Assembly (NCBI GenBank): GCA_002293505.1
Contig: DBDI01000001.1
Location: 88,899-151,111 of the forward strand
DNA from: Alistipes sp. UBA936
Lineage (GTDB): Bacteria; Bacteroidota; Bacteroidia; Bacteroidales; Rikenellaceae
DNA: 62,213 bases
Reading direction: 5' to 3'
Shown piece after piece: positions 17,595-26,924 of this stretch. The position numbers and the translations under genes were made by a program. The notes under the pieces are model-generated. The model saw only the letters and a list, made by a program, of their open reading frames with translations, was not told the origin of the DNA and did no database searches. Position 1 is the first letter of the stretch, and each line of letters opens with the position of its first letter.

Positions 17595-20403
17595 AGGTGC
17601 GAGGGTTCACAACCTCAAGAATATTGAGGTTCTAATCCCTCATAATCAACTGGTTGTGGTGACGGGGTTGAGCGGATCGGGAAAATCCACTCTGGCCTTC
17701 GACACCATTTTCGCCGAGGGGCAACGACGTTACGTCGAGAGCCTTTCGGCTTACGCGCGTCAGTTTCTGGGCCGGATCGACAAGCCCGACGTCGACTTCA
17801 TTTCGGGCATTGCGCCCGCTATCGCCATCGAACAAAAGGTCAACACACGCAATCCGCGCTCCACGGTCGGTACGTCGACAGAGATTTATGACTACCTGAA
17901 GTTGCTTTTCGCTCGTATCGGCCACACTTTTTCGCCCGTTTCTGGTCGCGAGGTGAGGGCTTTCGGCGTGGACGACGTGGTGGAGTACGTGGCTTCGTTG
18001 CCTGAGGGTGAGCGCGTTATTGTTATTGCTCCGTTGGTTTTGGGGCCAGGACAGGGTGTGATCGAGCGATTGACCCTGTTGTTGGGCGAGGGTATCCAGA
18101 GAGTTTGGTATCGCGGTGAGACTCAGACTATTGAGGACGTGTTGCCGTTGTTGGACGCGACGACGGTGGCTGAGGATATCGACATTGTGATCGACCGCCT
18201 GAAGGCTGCTCCTGACGACGCGTTCCGCTCGCGGGCAGGCGACTCTGTGGCCCGCGCAATGAGTTATGGATCAGGTGTTTGTAAGATAATTTCCGGGGTG
18301 GGGGAGAAGGACCGAAAGCCGGTTGTGCGAGAGTTTTCGTCGCGTATGGAGATGGACGGCATTACGTTCGAAGCACCCACGGAGCACCTTTTTAGCTTCA
18401 ACAACCCGATCGGGGCGTGTCCGCGGTGCGAAGGTTACGGCCGGGTGACCGGTATCGACGAGGATCTGGTCGTGCCTGATAAGACCAAAAGTATTTATAA
18501 TGAGGCTATTGCGGCTTGGCGTGGCGAGACTATGGGTTGGTGGCGCCAGCAGTTGGTGGACAATGCCTACAAGTTCGATTTTCCGATTCACAAGCCGTTT
18601 TACGAACTCACGGCGGAGGAAAAAAGAGTACTGTGGAGTGGCAACGAGTATTTCAAGGGGCTCGATCGGTTCTTCGAATACCTTGAAAGTGAGCGATATA
18701 AGATTCAGTACCGTGTGATGCTGTCGCGTTACACCGGCAAGACTGTTTGTCCCGAGTGCGGCGGCGGACGACTTCGTAAGGAGGCATTCTGGGTCAAGGT
18801 CGGCGGTCGGTCGATTTCGGAGCTTGTGCAGATGAGAGTCAGCGAGTTGCGCGAGTTTTTCGCCGGTCTGAAGCCTGTTTCAGGGTCGAGTTCTGGCTCC
18901 GAGACCGGTTCCGGTTTCGAACTCGACGACCACGACCTGACCGCGGGCGAGCGCCTGTTGACTGAAATCACCAATCGACTGCAATACCTTGACGACGTGG
19001 GTCTTAGCTACCTGACTTTGGATCGCCTTTCGTCGACGCTTTCGGGCGGCGAGAGCCAGCGAATCAACCTGTCGTCGTCGCTGGGCAGCAATCTCGTCGG
19101 GTCGCTTTATATTCTCGACGAACCGAGTATTGGGTTGCATCCGCGTGATACTCATCGACTTATCGGCGTACTTCGGCAATTGCGCGACCTCGGCAATACG
19201 CTCATTGTTGTGGAGCACGACGAGGCGACGATGCGCGCCGCCGACCAGATTATCGATATCGGGCCCGAGGCGGGCGACCACGGCGGCGAAATTGTGTATA
19301 GTGGTGATTTCGAGGGACTTCTGAAGGCTTCCAATAGCCTCACTGCGGATTACCTGACCGGTCGACGGCGGATCGAACCTCCCGCGACTCCTCGCGGTTG
19401 GCGTAATTTCGTCGAGCTGCGAGGCGTGCGCGAAAACAACCTAAAAGGGATTGACGTGAAGTTCCCGCTCGGGGTAATGACCTGTGTGACAGGTGTTAGT
19501 GGTAGCGGGAAATCGTCGCTCGTTCGCGGCGTGCTCTATCCCGCCTTGCGCCGTCGACTCAACGACACCGGCCTCAAACCGGGCAGCTTCGAGTCGTTGG
19601 AGGGCGACGTTGGGATGCTCTCGGGCGTGGAGACGATCGACCAGAACCCCATTGGCCGCTCATCTCGTTCTAATCCTGTGACTTACGTGAAAGCATACGA
19701 CGAGATTCGCAAACTTTTCGCTGACCAGCCCTATGCCAAACACAACGGTATGCCCCCGGCTTTTTTCTCGTTCAACACTGCTGGCGGGCGTTGCGAAGAG
19801 TGTCAGGGAGAGGGAGTTATCCACGTCGAGATGCAGTTTATGGCCGACGTCGAGCTCACGTGTGAGACTTGTGGCGGGCGGCGGTTCAAGGACGAGGTGC
19901 TGGAGGTACGATATCGCGATAAAAACATATTCGACGTGTTGGAAATGACTGTGGACGAGGCTGTTGACTTTTTCGGCCAGGACTCGTCGGCAACCACACG
20001 CCGCATAGTCGAACGGCTCGGCGCCCTGCAAAACGTCGGCCTTGGATACGTCAAGCTCGGACAATCCTCTTCGACTCTTTCCGGCGGTGAGAGTCAGCGC
20101 GTTAAGCTGGCTTCGTTCCTGCTTAAGGACAGCTCCGAGGGGCGCCTGATGTTCATCTTCGACGAACCCACGACGGGACTTCATTTTCACGATATAAATA
20201 AACTGTTGGCGTCGCTCAACGCATTGATAACCAAAGGACATACGGTGGTGATCATCGAACACAATCCCGAGGTGATCCGATGCGCCGACCACGTGATCGA
20301 CCTTGGGCCCGAGGGTGGCGCCGAGGGCGGGTCGCTGGTGTTCGAGGGTACGCCCGAAAATCTCAAAAAATGCCCAGAGAGTTACACCGGGCGCTACTTG
20401 TAA
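17548..20403 (+). CDS. uvrA: Excinuclease ABC subunit A
   Basis: A 951-aa ATPase that finds DNA damage for nucleotide excision repair. Motifs: IHIKGARVHNLKNI at the start, Walker A GLSGSGKSTLAF and GVSGSGKSSLVR, ABC signatures LSGGESQRINL and LSGGESQRVKL, Walker B ILDEPSIGL and IFDEPTTGL, and zinc-finger cysteine pairs CPRC, CPEC and CEEC/CETC. A low-complexity Ser-Gly insert (SGSSSGSETGSG) sits in the linker before the first signature. The start is unclear: the GTG at 17548 or a TTG at 17569, both inside pyrI; the frame is open further upstream but unlike UvrA. Confidence 0.95.
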   Translation: MKKLHATLGQNQIHIKGARVHNLKNIEVLIPHNQLVVVTGLSGSGKSTLAFDTIFAEGQRRYVESLSAYARQFLGRIDKPDVDFISGIAPAIAIEQKVNTRNPRSTVGTSTEIYDYLKLLFARIGHTFSPVSGREVRAFGVDDVVEYVASLPEGERVIVIAPLVLGPGQGVIERLTLLLGEGIQRVWYRGETQTIEDVLPLLDATTVAEDIDIVIDRLKAAPDDAFRSRAGDSVARAMSYGSGVCKIISGVGEKDRKPVVREFSSRMEMDGITFEAPTEHLFSFNNPIGACPRCEGYGRVTGIDEDLVVPDKTKSIYNEAIAAWRGETMGWWRQQLVDNAYKFDFPIHKPFYELTAEEKRVLWSGNEYFKGLDRFFEYLESERYKIQYRVMLSRYTGKTVCPECGGGRLRKEAFWVKVGGRSISELVQMRVSELREFFAGLKPVSGSSSGSETGSGFELDDHDLTAGERLLTEITNRLQYLDDVGLSYLTLDRLSSTLSGGESQRINLSSSLGSNLVGSLYILDEPSIGLHPRDTHRLIGVLRQLRDLGNTLIVVEHDEATMRAADQIIDIGPEAGDHGGEIVYSGDFEGLLKASNSLTADYLTGRRRIEPPATPRGWRNFVELRGVRENNLKGIDVKFPLGVMTCVTGVSGSGKSSLVRGVLYPALRRRLNDTGLKPGSFESLEGDVGMLSGVETIDQNPIGRSSRSNPVTYVKAYDEIRKLFADQPYAKHNGMPPAFFSFNTAGGRCEECQGEGVIHVEMQFMADVELTCETCGGRRFKDEVLEVRYRDKNIFDVLEMTVDEAVDFFGQDSSATTRRIVERLGALQNVGLGYVKLGQSSSTLSGGESQRVKLASFLLKDSSEGRLMFIFDEPTTGLHFHDINKLLASLNALITKGHTVVIIEHNPEVIRCADHVIDLGPEGGAEGGSLVFEGTPENLKKCPESYTGRYL

Positions 20404-21623
20404 TGGAATTTTTCTCTTTTACCCTGCCCAACGGCATCCGTTGCATCCACGCCAGACGGATGCGCTCTGCCGTGGCCCACTGCGCGCTGACGATCAATGC
20501 CGGTAGTCGCGACGAATCACCTGACGAACACGGAGTTGCCCACCTGTTGGAGCACGCCCTGTTCAAGGGAACCGAAAAACGTAAGGCGTTTCACATCAGC
20601 CAGCGGCTCGAGAACCTCGGCGGCGAGCTTAACGCGTTCACTACCAAGGAGGATACGACGATCCACGCCACCACTCTGCGGGCCGATTTTCCGAAAGCCG
20701 CCGAGTTAATCAGCGACATCGCGTTCTGCTCGATTTTTCCCGAGCACGAGATCGAGCGCGAGAAGCGAGTGATTGTGGATGAGATACATAGCTATAGCGA
20801 CATCCCTCAGGAGATGTTGTATGACCGCTTCGAGGAGTTGTTGTTCGTTGGGTCGCCTTTGTCTCGTAACATTCTGGGTAACAGTCGTTCTGTCGGTAGG
20901 CAAAGCGTGGCCACGATTCGCGATTTCGTGCAGAAGGCCTATACGACCGACCAGATGGTGTTTTCGTACGTCGGGGCGATGACTGAAAAGGCGTTTATGG
21001 CTGTGTGTGAGGAGTATTTGGGTTGGATTCCGGCTTCGAAACGCGAGTTTTTCCGTATGCCTCCGCCGTCGCTAATTCCGTTCAACGAGGTTGTAATTAA
21101 GAGTAATAACCACCAGACCCACTGTATGTTGGGTAACCGCGCATACTCGCTTTCCGATCCTCGCCGATTGCCGCTGGCCCTACTCGTGAACATCCTCGGC
21201 GGCCCGGGGGCGAATTCGCGATTGAATATGGCACTGCGGGAGCGTAACGGCTTGTCCTACAACGTTGAAGCGCTCTTTTCACCCTTCACCGACACCGGAT
21301 TTGCTGCGATCTACTTCTCGTGTGACAAGGACAAATTGGATCGTTGCCAGACCCTGATTCGCACTGAGGTCGACCGTCTCGTGCAGTCGAAATTGACCTC
21401 CCACGCACTGAGTATGGCTAAAAAACAGTTCGTCGGCCAATTCGCCATCTCGATGGATTCCAACGAGAGTTATATGTTGGGTGCGGCTAAAAGTTTCCTG
21501 ATTTATAACGACATAGACACGCCTCAGGCGATTGCCCAAAAGGTTGCTACCATAACGGCAGACGAGGTGTTGAACGTCGCACAGGAGGTTTTCGGTACGC
21601 ACAGTGCGGTGATTTACAGATAG
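20403..21623 (+). CDS. M16 family zinc peptidase
   Basis: A 406-aa insulinase-type peptidase. The inverted zinc motif is HLLEHALFKG, with the downstream glutamate in EIEREKRVIVDEI. The substrate-side motif near residues 260-290 is GGPGANSRLNMALRER, followed by LSYNVEA. There is no signal peptide, so it is probably cytoplasmic and acts on peptides. The ATG overlaps the uvrA stop by one base (TAATG). Both M16 lobes are present in one chain of the usual 400-430 aa length. Confidence 0.92.
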   Translation: MEFFSFTLPNGIRCIHARRMRSAVAHCALTINAGSRDESPDEHGVAHLLEHALFKGTEKRKAFHISQRLENLGGELNAFTTKEDTTIHATTLRADFPKAAELISDIAFCSIFPEHEIEREKRVIVDEIHSYSDIPQEMLYDRFEELLFVGSPLSRNILGNSRSVGRQSVATIRDFVQKAYTTDQMVFSYVGAMTEKAFMAVCEEYLGWIPASKREFFRMPPPSLIPFNEVVIKSNNHQTHCMLGNRAYSLSDPRRLPLALLVNILGGPGANSRLNMALRERNGLSYNVEALFSPFTDTGFAAIYFSCDKDKLDRCQTLIRTEVDRLVQSKLTSHALSMAKKQFVGQFAISMDSNESYMLGAAKSFLIYNDIDTPQAIAQKVATITADEVLNVAQEVFGTHSAVIYR

Positions 21624-21625
21624 TT

Positions 21626-22333
21626 GTGCTCGGGAAGAGCGCCCGAAAGACAGTGAACGATCGGATCGAGCAATACATCGAGCAGCATACGGCGACGTGG
21701 ACACCCGCCGAGGAGGCGTTGTTGGCCGAGCTCGACCGCGTGACCCACCTTCGCGTCGTTCAGCCGCAGATGGTGTCCGGTCGTACCCAGGGGGCGTTCC
21801 TGACACTAATCACCCGGATGTTGCGACCTCGCCGGGTGCTCGAGATCGGTACTTTCACCGGTTATTCGGCACTTGCGCTCGCCGCAGGCCTGCCGCACGA
21901 CGGAGAGCTTCACACGATCGAGGTCGACGACGAGCTCGAAGACCTTGCCCGCGAATTCTTCGCAAAAAGCCCGCACTGTTCCAAAATCCACCTCCACATT
22001 GGTTCTGCGCTCGACCTCGCCCCCCGACTTGCGCGCGAAAAAGGCCCGTTCGACCTTATATATATGGACGGCGACAAGCGCGAATACCCCGCCTATTATC
22101 GGATGCTGCTCGACCCCGACCCCTGCGCACCAGCCCAAGCACCTCTCGTAAACCCCGGCTCTATAATTCTGGCTGACAACGTGTTGTGGTACGAAAAGGT
22201 GGCCGATCTCGCTGCCCTCGACCCTCATACCCTCGCGATTAGGGAGTTCAACGCCTTCGTCGCCTCCGATCCTCGCGTAGAAAACGTGATCCTGCCTCTG
22301 CGCGACGGCATCAACCTGATTCGCGTGAAGTAA
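21626..22333 (+). CDS. SAM-dependent O-methyltransferase
   Basis: A 235-aa class I methyltransferase of the catechol-type O-methyltransferase_3 family. Motif I is VLEIGTFTGYSALALA; motif II-like HTIEVDDE; the metal/substrate motif is IYMDGDKREYPAYY and ADNVLWYEKV. Members methylate small catechols or related compounds using Mg2+, but the substrate here is unknown. The start is a GTG three bases after the M16 stop. It ends the long plus-strand run; a new promoter follows. Confidence 0.88.
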   Translation: MLGKSARKTVNDRIEQYIEQHTATWTPAEEALLAELDRVTHLRVVQPQMVSGRTQGAFLTLITRMLRPRRVLEIGTFTGYSALALAAGLPHDGELHTIEVDDELEDLAREFFAKSPHCSKIHLHIGSALDLAPRLAREKGPFDLIYMDGDKREYPAYYRMLLDPDPCAPAQAPLVNPGSIILADNVLWYEKVADLAALDPHTLAIREFNAFVASDPRVENVILPLRDGINLIRVK

Positions 22334-22361
22334 AATAGAAGTAAAGAGAAGAAAAAATGCG

Positions 22362-22369
22362 TATATTTG
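22362..22369 (+). promoter_or_regulatory. Promoter of the GH20-like gene, -7 box
   Basis: TATATTTG matches TAnnTTTG, 28 bases before the ATG at 22398. No TTTG at the expected -33 distance. Confidence 0.5.
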
Positions 22370-22397
22370 TGGGATTCTAACCTAAAAATATACGCTT

Positions 22398-23513
22398 ATG
22401 AGACGTTTCCTTTTTGTTTTGCTGGCTTGCCTGGCGGCGACACTGACCGCTGTGGCTCAAAATCAGCCCACCGCACCCGCACAAACTCCGACTTCTGCTC
22501 TTGACGAAGCTCTGCCTGTTCGTGGTCTGGCCATCCAGGCTCCTTCGGTCGAGGGACTCGACCTGTTCTTGAAATTCATCGAGGAGGAGTTGGCTCCGGC
22601 TCACTTCAACTTGTTGATCCTCCGCGTGGATTGGAACTACGACTACAAATCCCACCCCGAACTTCGCGATCCCAACCCTCTGACCGAGACTCACGTTAAA
22701 CGCCTCGTGGCCGCCTGCCGTAAGCACGGTATCCGCCTCGCGCCTCAAATCAACTTGTTGGGCCATCAGTCTTGGGCAAAAACTACTTACTCCCTCCTTC
22801 GCGAGTACCCTGAGTTCGACGAAACGCCCCACGTCGACACCGCCAATTATACCGGCTGGCCAAATCCTGACGGCCTCTACTGTAAGAGCTACTGCCCTTT
22901 GCACCCCGATATGCCTCGCGTGGTGAACGCCCTGATCGACGAGATCACAACTGTTTTCGAGACCGACTTGTTTCACGCCGGGATGGACGAGGTGTTCTAC
23001 ATCGCCGACGACAATTGCCCTCGTTGCGCCGGTAAGGATCCCGCCGAACTCTTTGCCGGCGAGGTGAACCGCATTCGTAACCACCTTGCTCTGACTGGTA
23101 AACGTCTGATGATCTGGGGCGATCGCCTTCTGGACGGCACTCTGACCGGCCTTGGGGCTTGGGAGGCGAGTATGAACAACACCGCCCGCGCCGTGGATAT
23201 GATCGCCAAGGACGTCTTCGTTTGCGACTGGCACTATGAGCGCGCCGACCTGTCTGCCGTCTACCTGGCTATGAAGGGCCTCGACGTTGCGACCTGCCCT
23301 TGGCGCCGCCCCGAGCTGGCCATCCGCCAGATGAACGATATGATCGCCTGGCGCGCCCAGACCACCCCGGCCACGAAAAGCCACCTGCAAGGTATCATCG
23401 AGACTGTTTGGTCTCCTGCCGAGCCCTTCCTCCGCAACTACTACAACCCCTCGACCGAGGACGGTGTTGCGCTGACTGTCCGCCGCCTGATGGAGGAGTA
23501 CAAAAAACTATAG
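22398..23513 (+). CDS. Secreted glycoside hydrolase family 20-like protein
   Basis: A 371-aa protein with an N-terminal signal peptide (RFLFVLLACLAATLTAVAQ). A TIM-barrel region contains RVDWNYDYKSHPEL, HGIRLAPQINLLGH and FHAGMDEVFYI. The last has the Asp-Glu pair that serves as polarising and catalytic acid in GH20 beta-N-acetylhexosaminidases (usual form GGDE). A CPRC pair follows shortly after. GH20 is my best guess; a related barrel family is possible, and there is no clear binding module. It converges on the phosphomutase gene with six overlapping bases. Confidence 0.68.
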   Translation: MRRFLFVLLACLAATLTAVAQNQPTAPAQTPTSALDEALPVRGLAIQAPSVEGLDLFLKFIEEELAPAHFNLLILRVDWNYDYKSHPELRDPNPLTETHVKRLVAACRKHGIRLAPQINLLGHQSWAKTTYSLLREYPEFDETPHVDTANYTGWPNPDGLYCKSYCPLHPDMPRVVNALIDEITTVFETDLFHAGMDEVFYIADDNCPRCAGKDPAELFAGEVNRIRNHLALTGKRLMIWGDRLLDGTLTGLGAWEASMNNTARAVDMIAKDVFVCDWHYERADLSAVYLAMKGLDVATCPWRRPELAIRQMNDMIAWRAQTTPATKSHLQGIIETVWSPAEPFLRNYYNPSTEDGVALTVRRLMEEYKKL

Positions 23514-25211
23514 CTTCAGCTCTTTTTTGATTTGGTCGAGGCGGGCATCGAGTTCCGCCTCGACTTTTTCGAACTCATCTACCGAGGCCAGCGGGGCACG
23601 CACTCCGAAGTAGAACTTGATCTTGGGCTCCGTTCCTGATGGCCGTACCGAAACCTTTGTTCCGTCGGCTGTAATGAATTGCAAAACATTCGAATATTCT
23701 CCATCGACCGGTTCGCGCAAAATATCCCGCACCTCCACCACCGGCGAACCCAAAATAGTCTCGGGCGGTGTTGTCCGATACGCAGCCATCATATCAGCTA
23801 TCTCGGCCACTCCCTCGATTCCCTTGCGCGTCACCGACACCATACTCTCCTTGTAGAACCCATACTCGACATACATCGACCGTAGCCACTCCAGCAGTGA
23901 CATCCCCTTGTCCTTGGCCCAGGCGGCGGCTTCGGCGGCCAGCGAACAGGCGCTCACGCCGTCCTTGTCCCTGACAAAATCGCCCGCCATAAACCCGAAA
24001 CTCTCCTCTCCGCCGCCGATGTACTGCTCGCGGCCCTCCCGCTCGCGCACCATCTTGGCTATGTACTTGAATCCCGTCAGACAGTCGTAGCATCCCACTC
24101 CGAATCGCTTCGCCACGGCCGGTATCATCTCCGAGGTTACAATTGTCTTCACTACGAACTCTTTGCCTTTGATCTTGCCTCTCTCCGCCCAACCCGTCAG
24201 CAGATACGACGCCAACAGCGCACAGGTCTGATTGCCGTTTAGCAACACGAACTCATCGTTCTCGTCCCTCACCGCGATCGCCAACCGGTCTGCATCCGGA
24301 TCCGTAGCCAAGACCAGTTCCGCTCCGATCTTCTCGGCCAGGTCTATGGCCATCTTCATCGCCGTTCTCTCCTCGGGATTCGGCGATGCGACTGTTGGGA
24401 AATCTCCATCGAGAATACTCTGTTCAGGCACCACCGTGACGTTCGTAAAACCGAACCTCCTTAGCGACTCAGGTACCAAACGCACCCCTGCGCCGTGTAG
24501 CGGTGTGTAGACGATTTTCATATCGTGGAACCGCTTCACTGCATCCGGGGCCAGCGCCAGCGAATGAACCCTGTCGAGATACTTCTCGTCGAAGCTCTTG
24601 TCGAGCACTTGTATCCTGTCTCCCGCCTCGCCCGTTCTCACCTGTTCCGGCGAGGTTATTTTTTCCACCTCCTTTATTATATTGGTATCGTGCGGATCGG
24701 TCACTTGCGCGCCGTCGTTCCAGTACGCCTTGTAGCCGTTATACTCCTTCGGGTTGTGCGACGCGGTGACCATCACTCCGCTGTGACACCCCAGTTCACG
24801 GATCGCAAAACTGAGCTCCGGCGTTGGCCTCAGCGCATCGAACAGCCACACTTTGAAGCCGTTGCTGGCGAAGATGTCTGCCACTCGTTCTGCGAACAGT
24901 CGGCTGTTGTTTCGCGAGTCGTGGCTCACGGCGACACGTATCTCTGTTCCCGGGAAACTTTTGATCAGATAGTTCGCCAGTCCTTGAGTTGCCATCCCGA
25001 CGGTGTAGATATTCATCCTGTTCGTCCCCACACCCATTATTCCGCGCAGTCCGCCGGTGCCGAATTCGAGGTCTCGATAGAAACTCTCCTCGAGTTCTTT
25101 GGGGTCGTGTTCCATCAGATGCTTGACTTGTCGTTTTGTGGCTTCATCGAAGTCTCCGTCGAGCCAGAGTTGTGCTCTTTTTGTTGCCGATTTCTGTAAA
25201 TCCGTGCCCAT
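23508..25211 (-). CDS. Phospho-sugar mutase (phosphoglucomutase/phosphomannomutase family)
   Basis: A 567-aa alpha-D-phosphohexomutase. Motifs in order: FGTGGLRGIMG, active-site serine loop VMVTASHNPKEYNGYKAYW, metal loop TDPDADRLA, sugar loop GGEESFGF and phosphate loop RPSGTEPKIKFY. The length and the N-terminal extension resemble PgcA-type phosphoglucomutases that interconvert glucose-1-P and glucose-6-P. It has its own promoter in the dnaA upstream region. A second, shorter phosphohexomutase lies at 33527-34906. Confidence 0.92.
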   Translation of the reverse strand: MGTDLQKSATKRAQLWLDGDFDEATKRQVKHLMEHDPKELEESFYRDLEFGTGGLRGIMGVGTNRMNIYTVGMATQGLANYLIKSFPGTEIRVAVSHDSRNNSRLFAERVADIFASNGFKVWLFDALRPTPELSFAIRELGCHSGVMVTASHNPKEYNGYKAYWNDGAQVTDPHDTNIIKEVEKITSPEQVRTGEAGDRIQVLDKSFDEKYLDRVHSLALAPDAVKRFHDMKIVYTPLHGAGVRLVPESLRRFGFTNVTVVPEQSILDGDFPTVASPNPEERTAMKMAIDLAEKIGAELVLATDPDADRLAIAVRDENDEFVLLNGNQTCALLASYLLTGWAERGKIKGKEFVVKTIVTSEMIPAVAKRFGVGCYDCLTGFKYIAKMVREREGREQYIGGGEESFGFMAGDFVRDKDGVSACSLAAEAAAWAKDKGMSLLEWLRSMYVEYGFYKESMVSVTRKGIEGVAEIADMMAAYRTTPPETILGSPVVEVRDILREPVDGEYSNVLQFITADGTKVSVRPSGTEPKIKFYFGVRAPLASVDEFEKVEAELDARLDQIKKELKL

Positions 25212-25261
25212 TTTTGTTATAGGTTTAAGTTATATTCGTTGTTTGTTTTTGCTGAATTTAT

Positions 25262-25270
25262 TTATACACA
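25262..25270 (+). promoter_or_regulatory. DnaA box (TTATACACA)
   Basis: A perfect match to the TTATNCACA DnaA-box consensus, in the AT-rich 216-bp gap between the phosphomutase gene and dnaA. It overlaps the phosphomutase -7 box. Only one box was found, so an origin is not supported; feedback control by DnaA is more likely. Confidence 0.5.
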
Positions 25271-25276
25271 AAGTTA
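25269..25276 (-). promoter_or_regulatory. Phospho-sugar mutase promoter, -7 box
   Basis: The minus strand reads TAACTTTG, matching TAnnTTTG, 57 bases before the ATG at 25211. It overlaps the DnaA box by two bases, so DnaA binding would cover the transcription start. Confidence 0.5.
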
Positions 25277-25427
25277 CTAAAAAAAGGTCGATTCTCACAC
25301 TCAAAGGGTTAAACAAACGGCCTCAAAATCTATAATAATTAAAACATCATTTGCAAGATGGAACAGTTTTTTTTTATTAAAAAATACCCCCACCTTTGTT
25401 CACGTCGAAGTAACACTAATCAACGAA

Positions 25428-26849
25428 ATGTTCGGTAACACACAGAAATACAGTGCTGTATGGCAAGATTGCCTGAGTCGGGTGCGTGAGCACACCTCTG
25501 AGGACGAGTTCAGCAGGTGGTTCGCCCCGATCGTACTTCTGGACTTCGACGGCACGACCCTCAAGCTCCGCGTCCCGAACGAAAGCTACGTCTCCCACAT
25601 CGAGAAAAACTACATTCCGATGTTGCGCCCGTTGATCCAAAATCTGTTCGGCGCGCAGACCCGTTTGCGTTACGCCGTTCCCAAGGCCGAGGCCACGGGC
25701 GAGAGCGCTTCCGTGCCTCTTTCCGCGGCGGCCGACATAACCCAGATCACCAGTTTCAAAGAGCAAACCAACACTGCAAATATAAAGAATCCTTTCGTGA
25801 TTCCGGGTATCCGGCGAATAGTTATCGACTCGCAGTTGAATCCGGCCTACACGATGGAGAGTTTCATCGAGGGTGATTGCAACCGCCTGGTTCGTTCGAC
25901 CGGTATTTCTGTCTCGCTCCAGCCCGGTTCCACTCCTTTCAACCCGTTGTACATTTTCGGCGGTTCCGGCCTCGGTAAGACCCACGTTGCTCAGGCGATC
26001 GGTCAGGAGGTCAAGCGTCGCTTCCCCGGATTGCAGGTTTTGTACGTGTCGATGCACAAGTTCCAGGCGCAGTACACTACCGCTGTGCTTAATAAGGAGG
26101 TGAACGACTTCATCCACTTCTACCAGATGGTGGACGTGCTCATCATCGACGACATTCAGGAACTTAGCGGTAAACCCTCCACCCAGAACGCCTTCTTCAA
26201 CATCTTCAACCACCTCCAGTTGGCCGGTAAACAGTTGATCCTTACTTCCGACAAGCCTCCTGTCGAGTTGCGCGACATCGAGGCCCGCCTGTTGACTCGC
26301 TTCAAATGGGGTCTTTCCGGGGAGCTTACCGTTCCCGATTACGAGACTAAGGTTAAGATCATTCGTAGTAAGATCCAGCGCCTGAGCGTTCCCATTCCCG
26401 ATGAGGTTGTGTTGTTCTTGGCCGAAAACATCCGCGCTAACATCCGCGAGATCGAGGGGGCTCTGGCTTCGCTCGTCGCTAACGCTCAGTTCCTCGGCCG
26501 TAAGGTCACTGTTTCTCTGGCTCGCGAGATTCTTAAGGTCTACGTGGCTGTCCACCGTAAGGAGGTTTCGATCGAGACTATCCGTAAGGTTGTTTGCGAT
26601 ATGATGGGGGTTTCGCCCGAGAGCTTCTCTTCGAACCGTCGTACCCGCGAGATCGCCCAGGCTCGCCAGATCGCGATGTACCTCTCCAAGAAACACACCA
26701 AGGCTCCTCTTACGGCTATCGGTTCTGCTATCGGTGGTAAGAACCACGCCACGGTTCTCCACTCTTGTAAACAGGTTGCCAACCTGATGGAGACCGACCG
26801 GGCCTTCCGGCTTCAGATCGAGGAGATAGAGAGAAAAATTGCGGGATAG
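25428..26849 (+). CDS. dnaA: Chromosomal replication initiator protein DnaA
   Basis: A 473-aa initiator with all four domains. Domain I is at 1-85 (EFSRWFAPIVLLDFDGTTLK). A short domain II linker follows. The AAA+ domain has Walker A GGSGLGKTH near 180, Walker B LIIDDIQEL and the arginine-finger box VELRDIEARLLTRF. Domain IV is the DNA-binding region with IGGKNHATVLHSCKQV. dnaN is 9 kb away and not adjacent, as is common in Bacteroidetes. No standard -7 box was found; CACCTTTG at 25391-25398 is the nearest. An intrinsic terminator overlaps its last codons. Confidence 0.96.
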   Translation: MFGNTQKYSAVWQDCLSRVREHTSEDEFSRWFAPIVLLDFDGTTLKLRVPNESYVSHIEKNYIPMLRPLIQNLFGAQTRLRYAVPKAEATGESASVPLSAAADITQITSFKEQTNTANIKNPFVIPGIRRIVIDSQLNPAYTMESFIEGDCNRLVRSTGISVSLQPGSTPFNPLYIFGGSGLGKTHVAQAIGQEVKRRFPGLQVLYVSMHKFQAQYTTAVLNKEVNDFIHFYQMVDVLIIDDIQELSGKPSTQNAFFNIFNHLQLAGKQLILTSDKPPVELRDIEARLLTRFKWGLSGELTVPDYETKVKIIRSKIQRLSVPIPDEVVLFLAENIRANIREIEGALASLVANAQFLGRKVTVSLAREILKVYVAVHRKEVSIETIRKVVCDMMGVSPESFSSNRRTREIAQARQIAMYLSKKHTKAPLTAIGSAIGGKNHATVLHSCKQVANLMETDRAFRLQIEEIERKIAG

Positions 26850-26871
26850 GTCATACTTTCCCGCTTTTTTT
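26841..26871 (+). terminator. Rho-independent terminator at the end of dnaA
   Basis: GCGGGA and TCCCGC form a 6-bp stem with a 12-base loop, followed by seven T. The left arm is the last two codons of dnaA. The T-tract leads straight into the recA -7 box. Confidence 0.75.
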
Positions 26872-26872
26872 G

Positions 26873-26880
26873 TATCTTTA
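26873..26880 (+). promoter_or_regulatory. recA promoter, -7 box (variant)
   Basis: TATCTTTA differs from TAnnTTTG only in the last base and begins one base after the terminator T-tract. The recA ATG is at 26925. No LexA-type palindrome was recognised. Confidence 0.4.
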
Positions 26881-26924
26881 CCGGAAACTTTAACCCAAAA
26901 TTTGTAAAACTTCAACCACAGAGT

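Noticed and set aside
25212..25427. Replication origin next to dnaA
   Set aside because: AT-rich, but only one DnaA box was found, with no box cluster; composition asymmetry in the window argues against an origin here.
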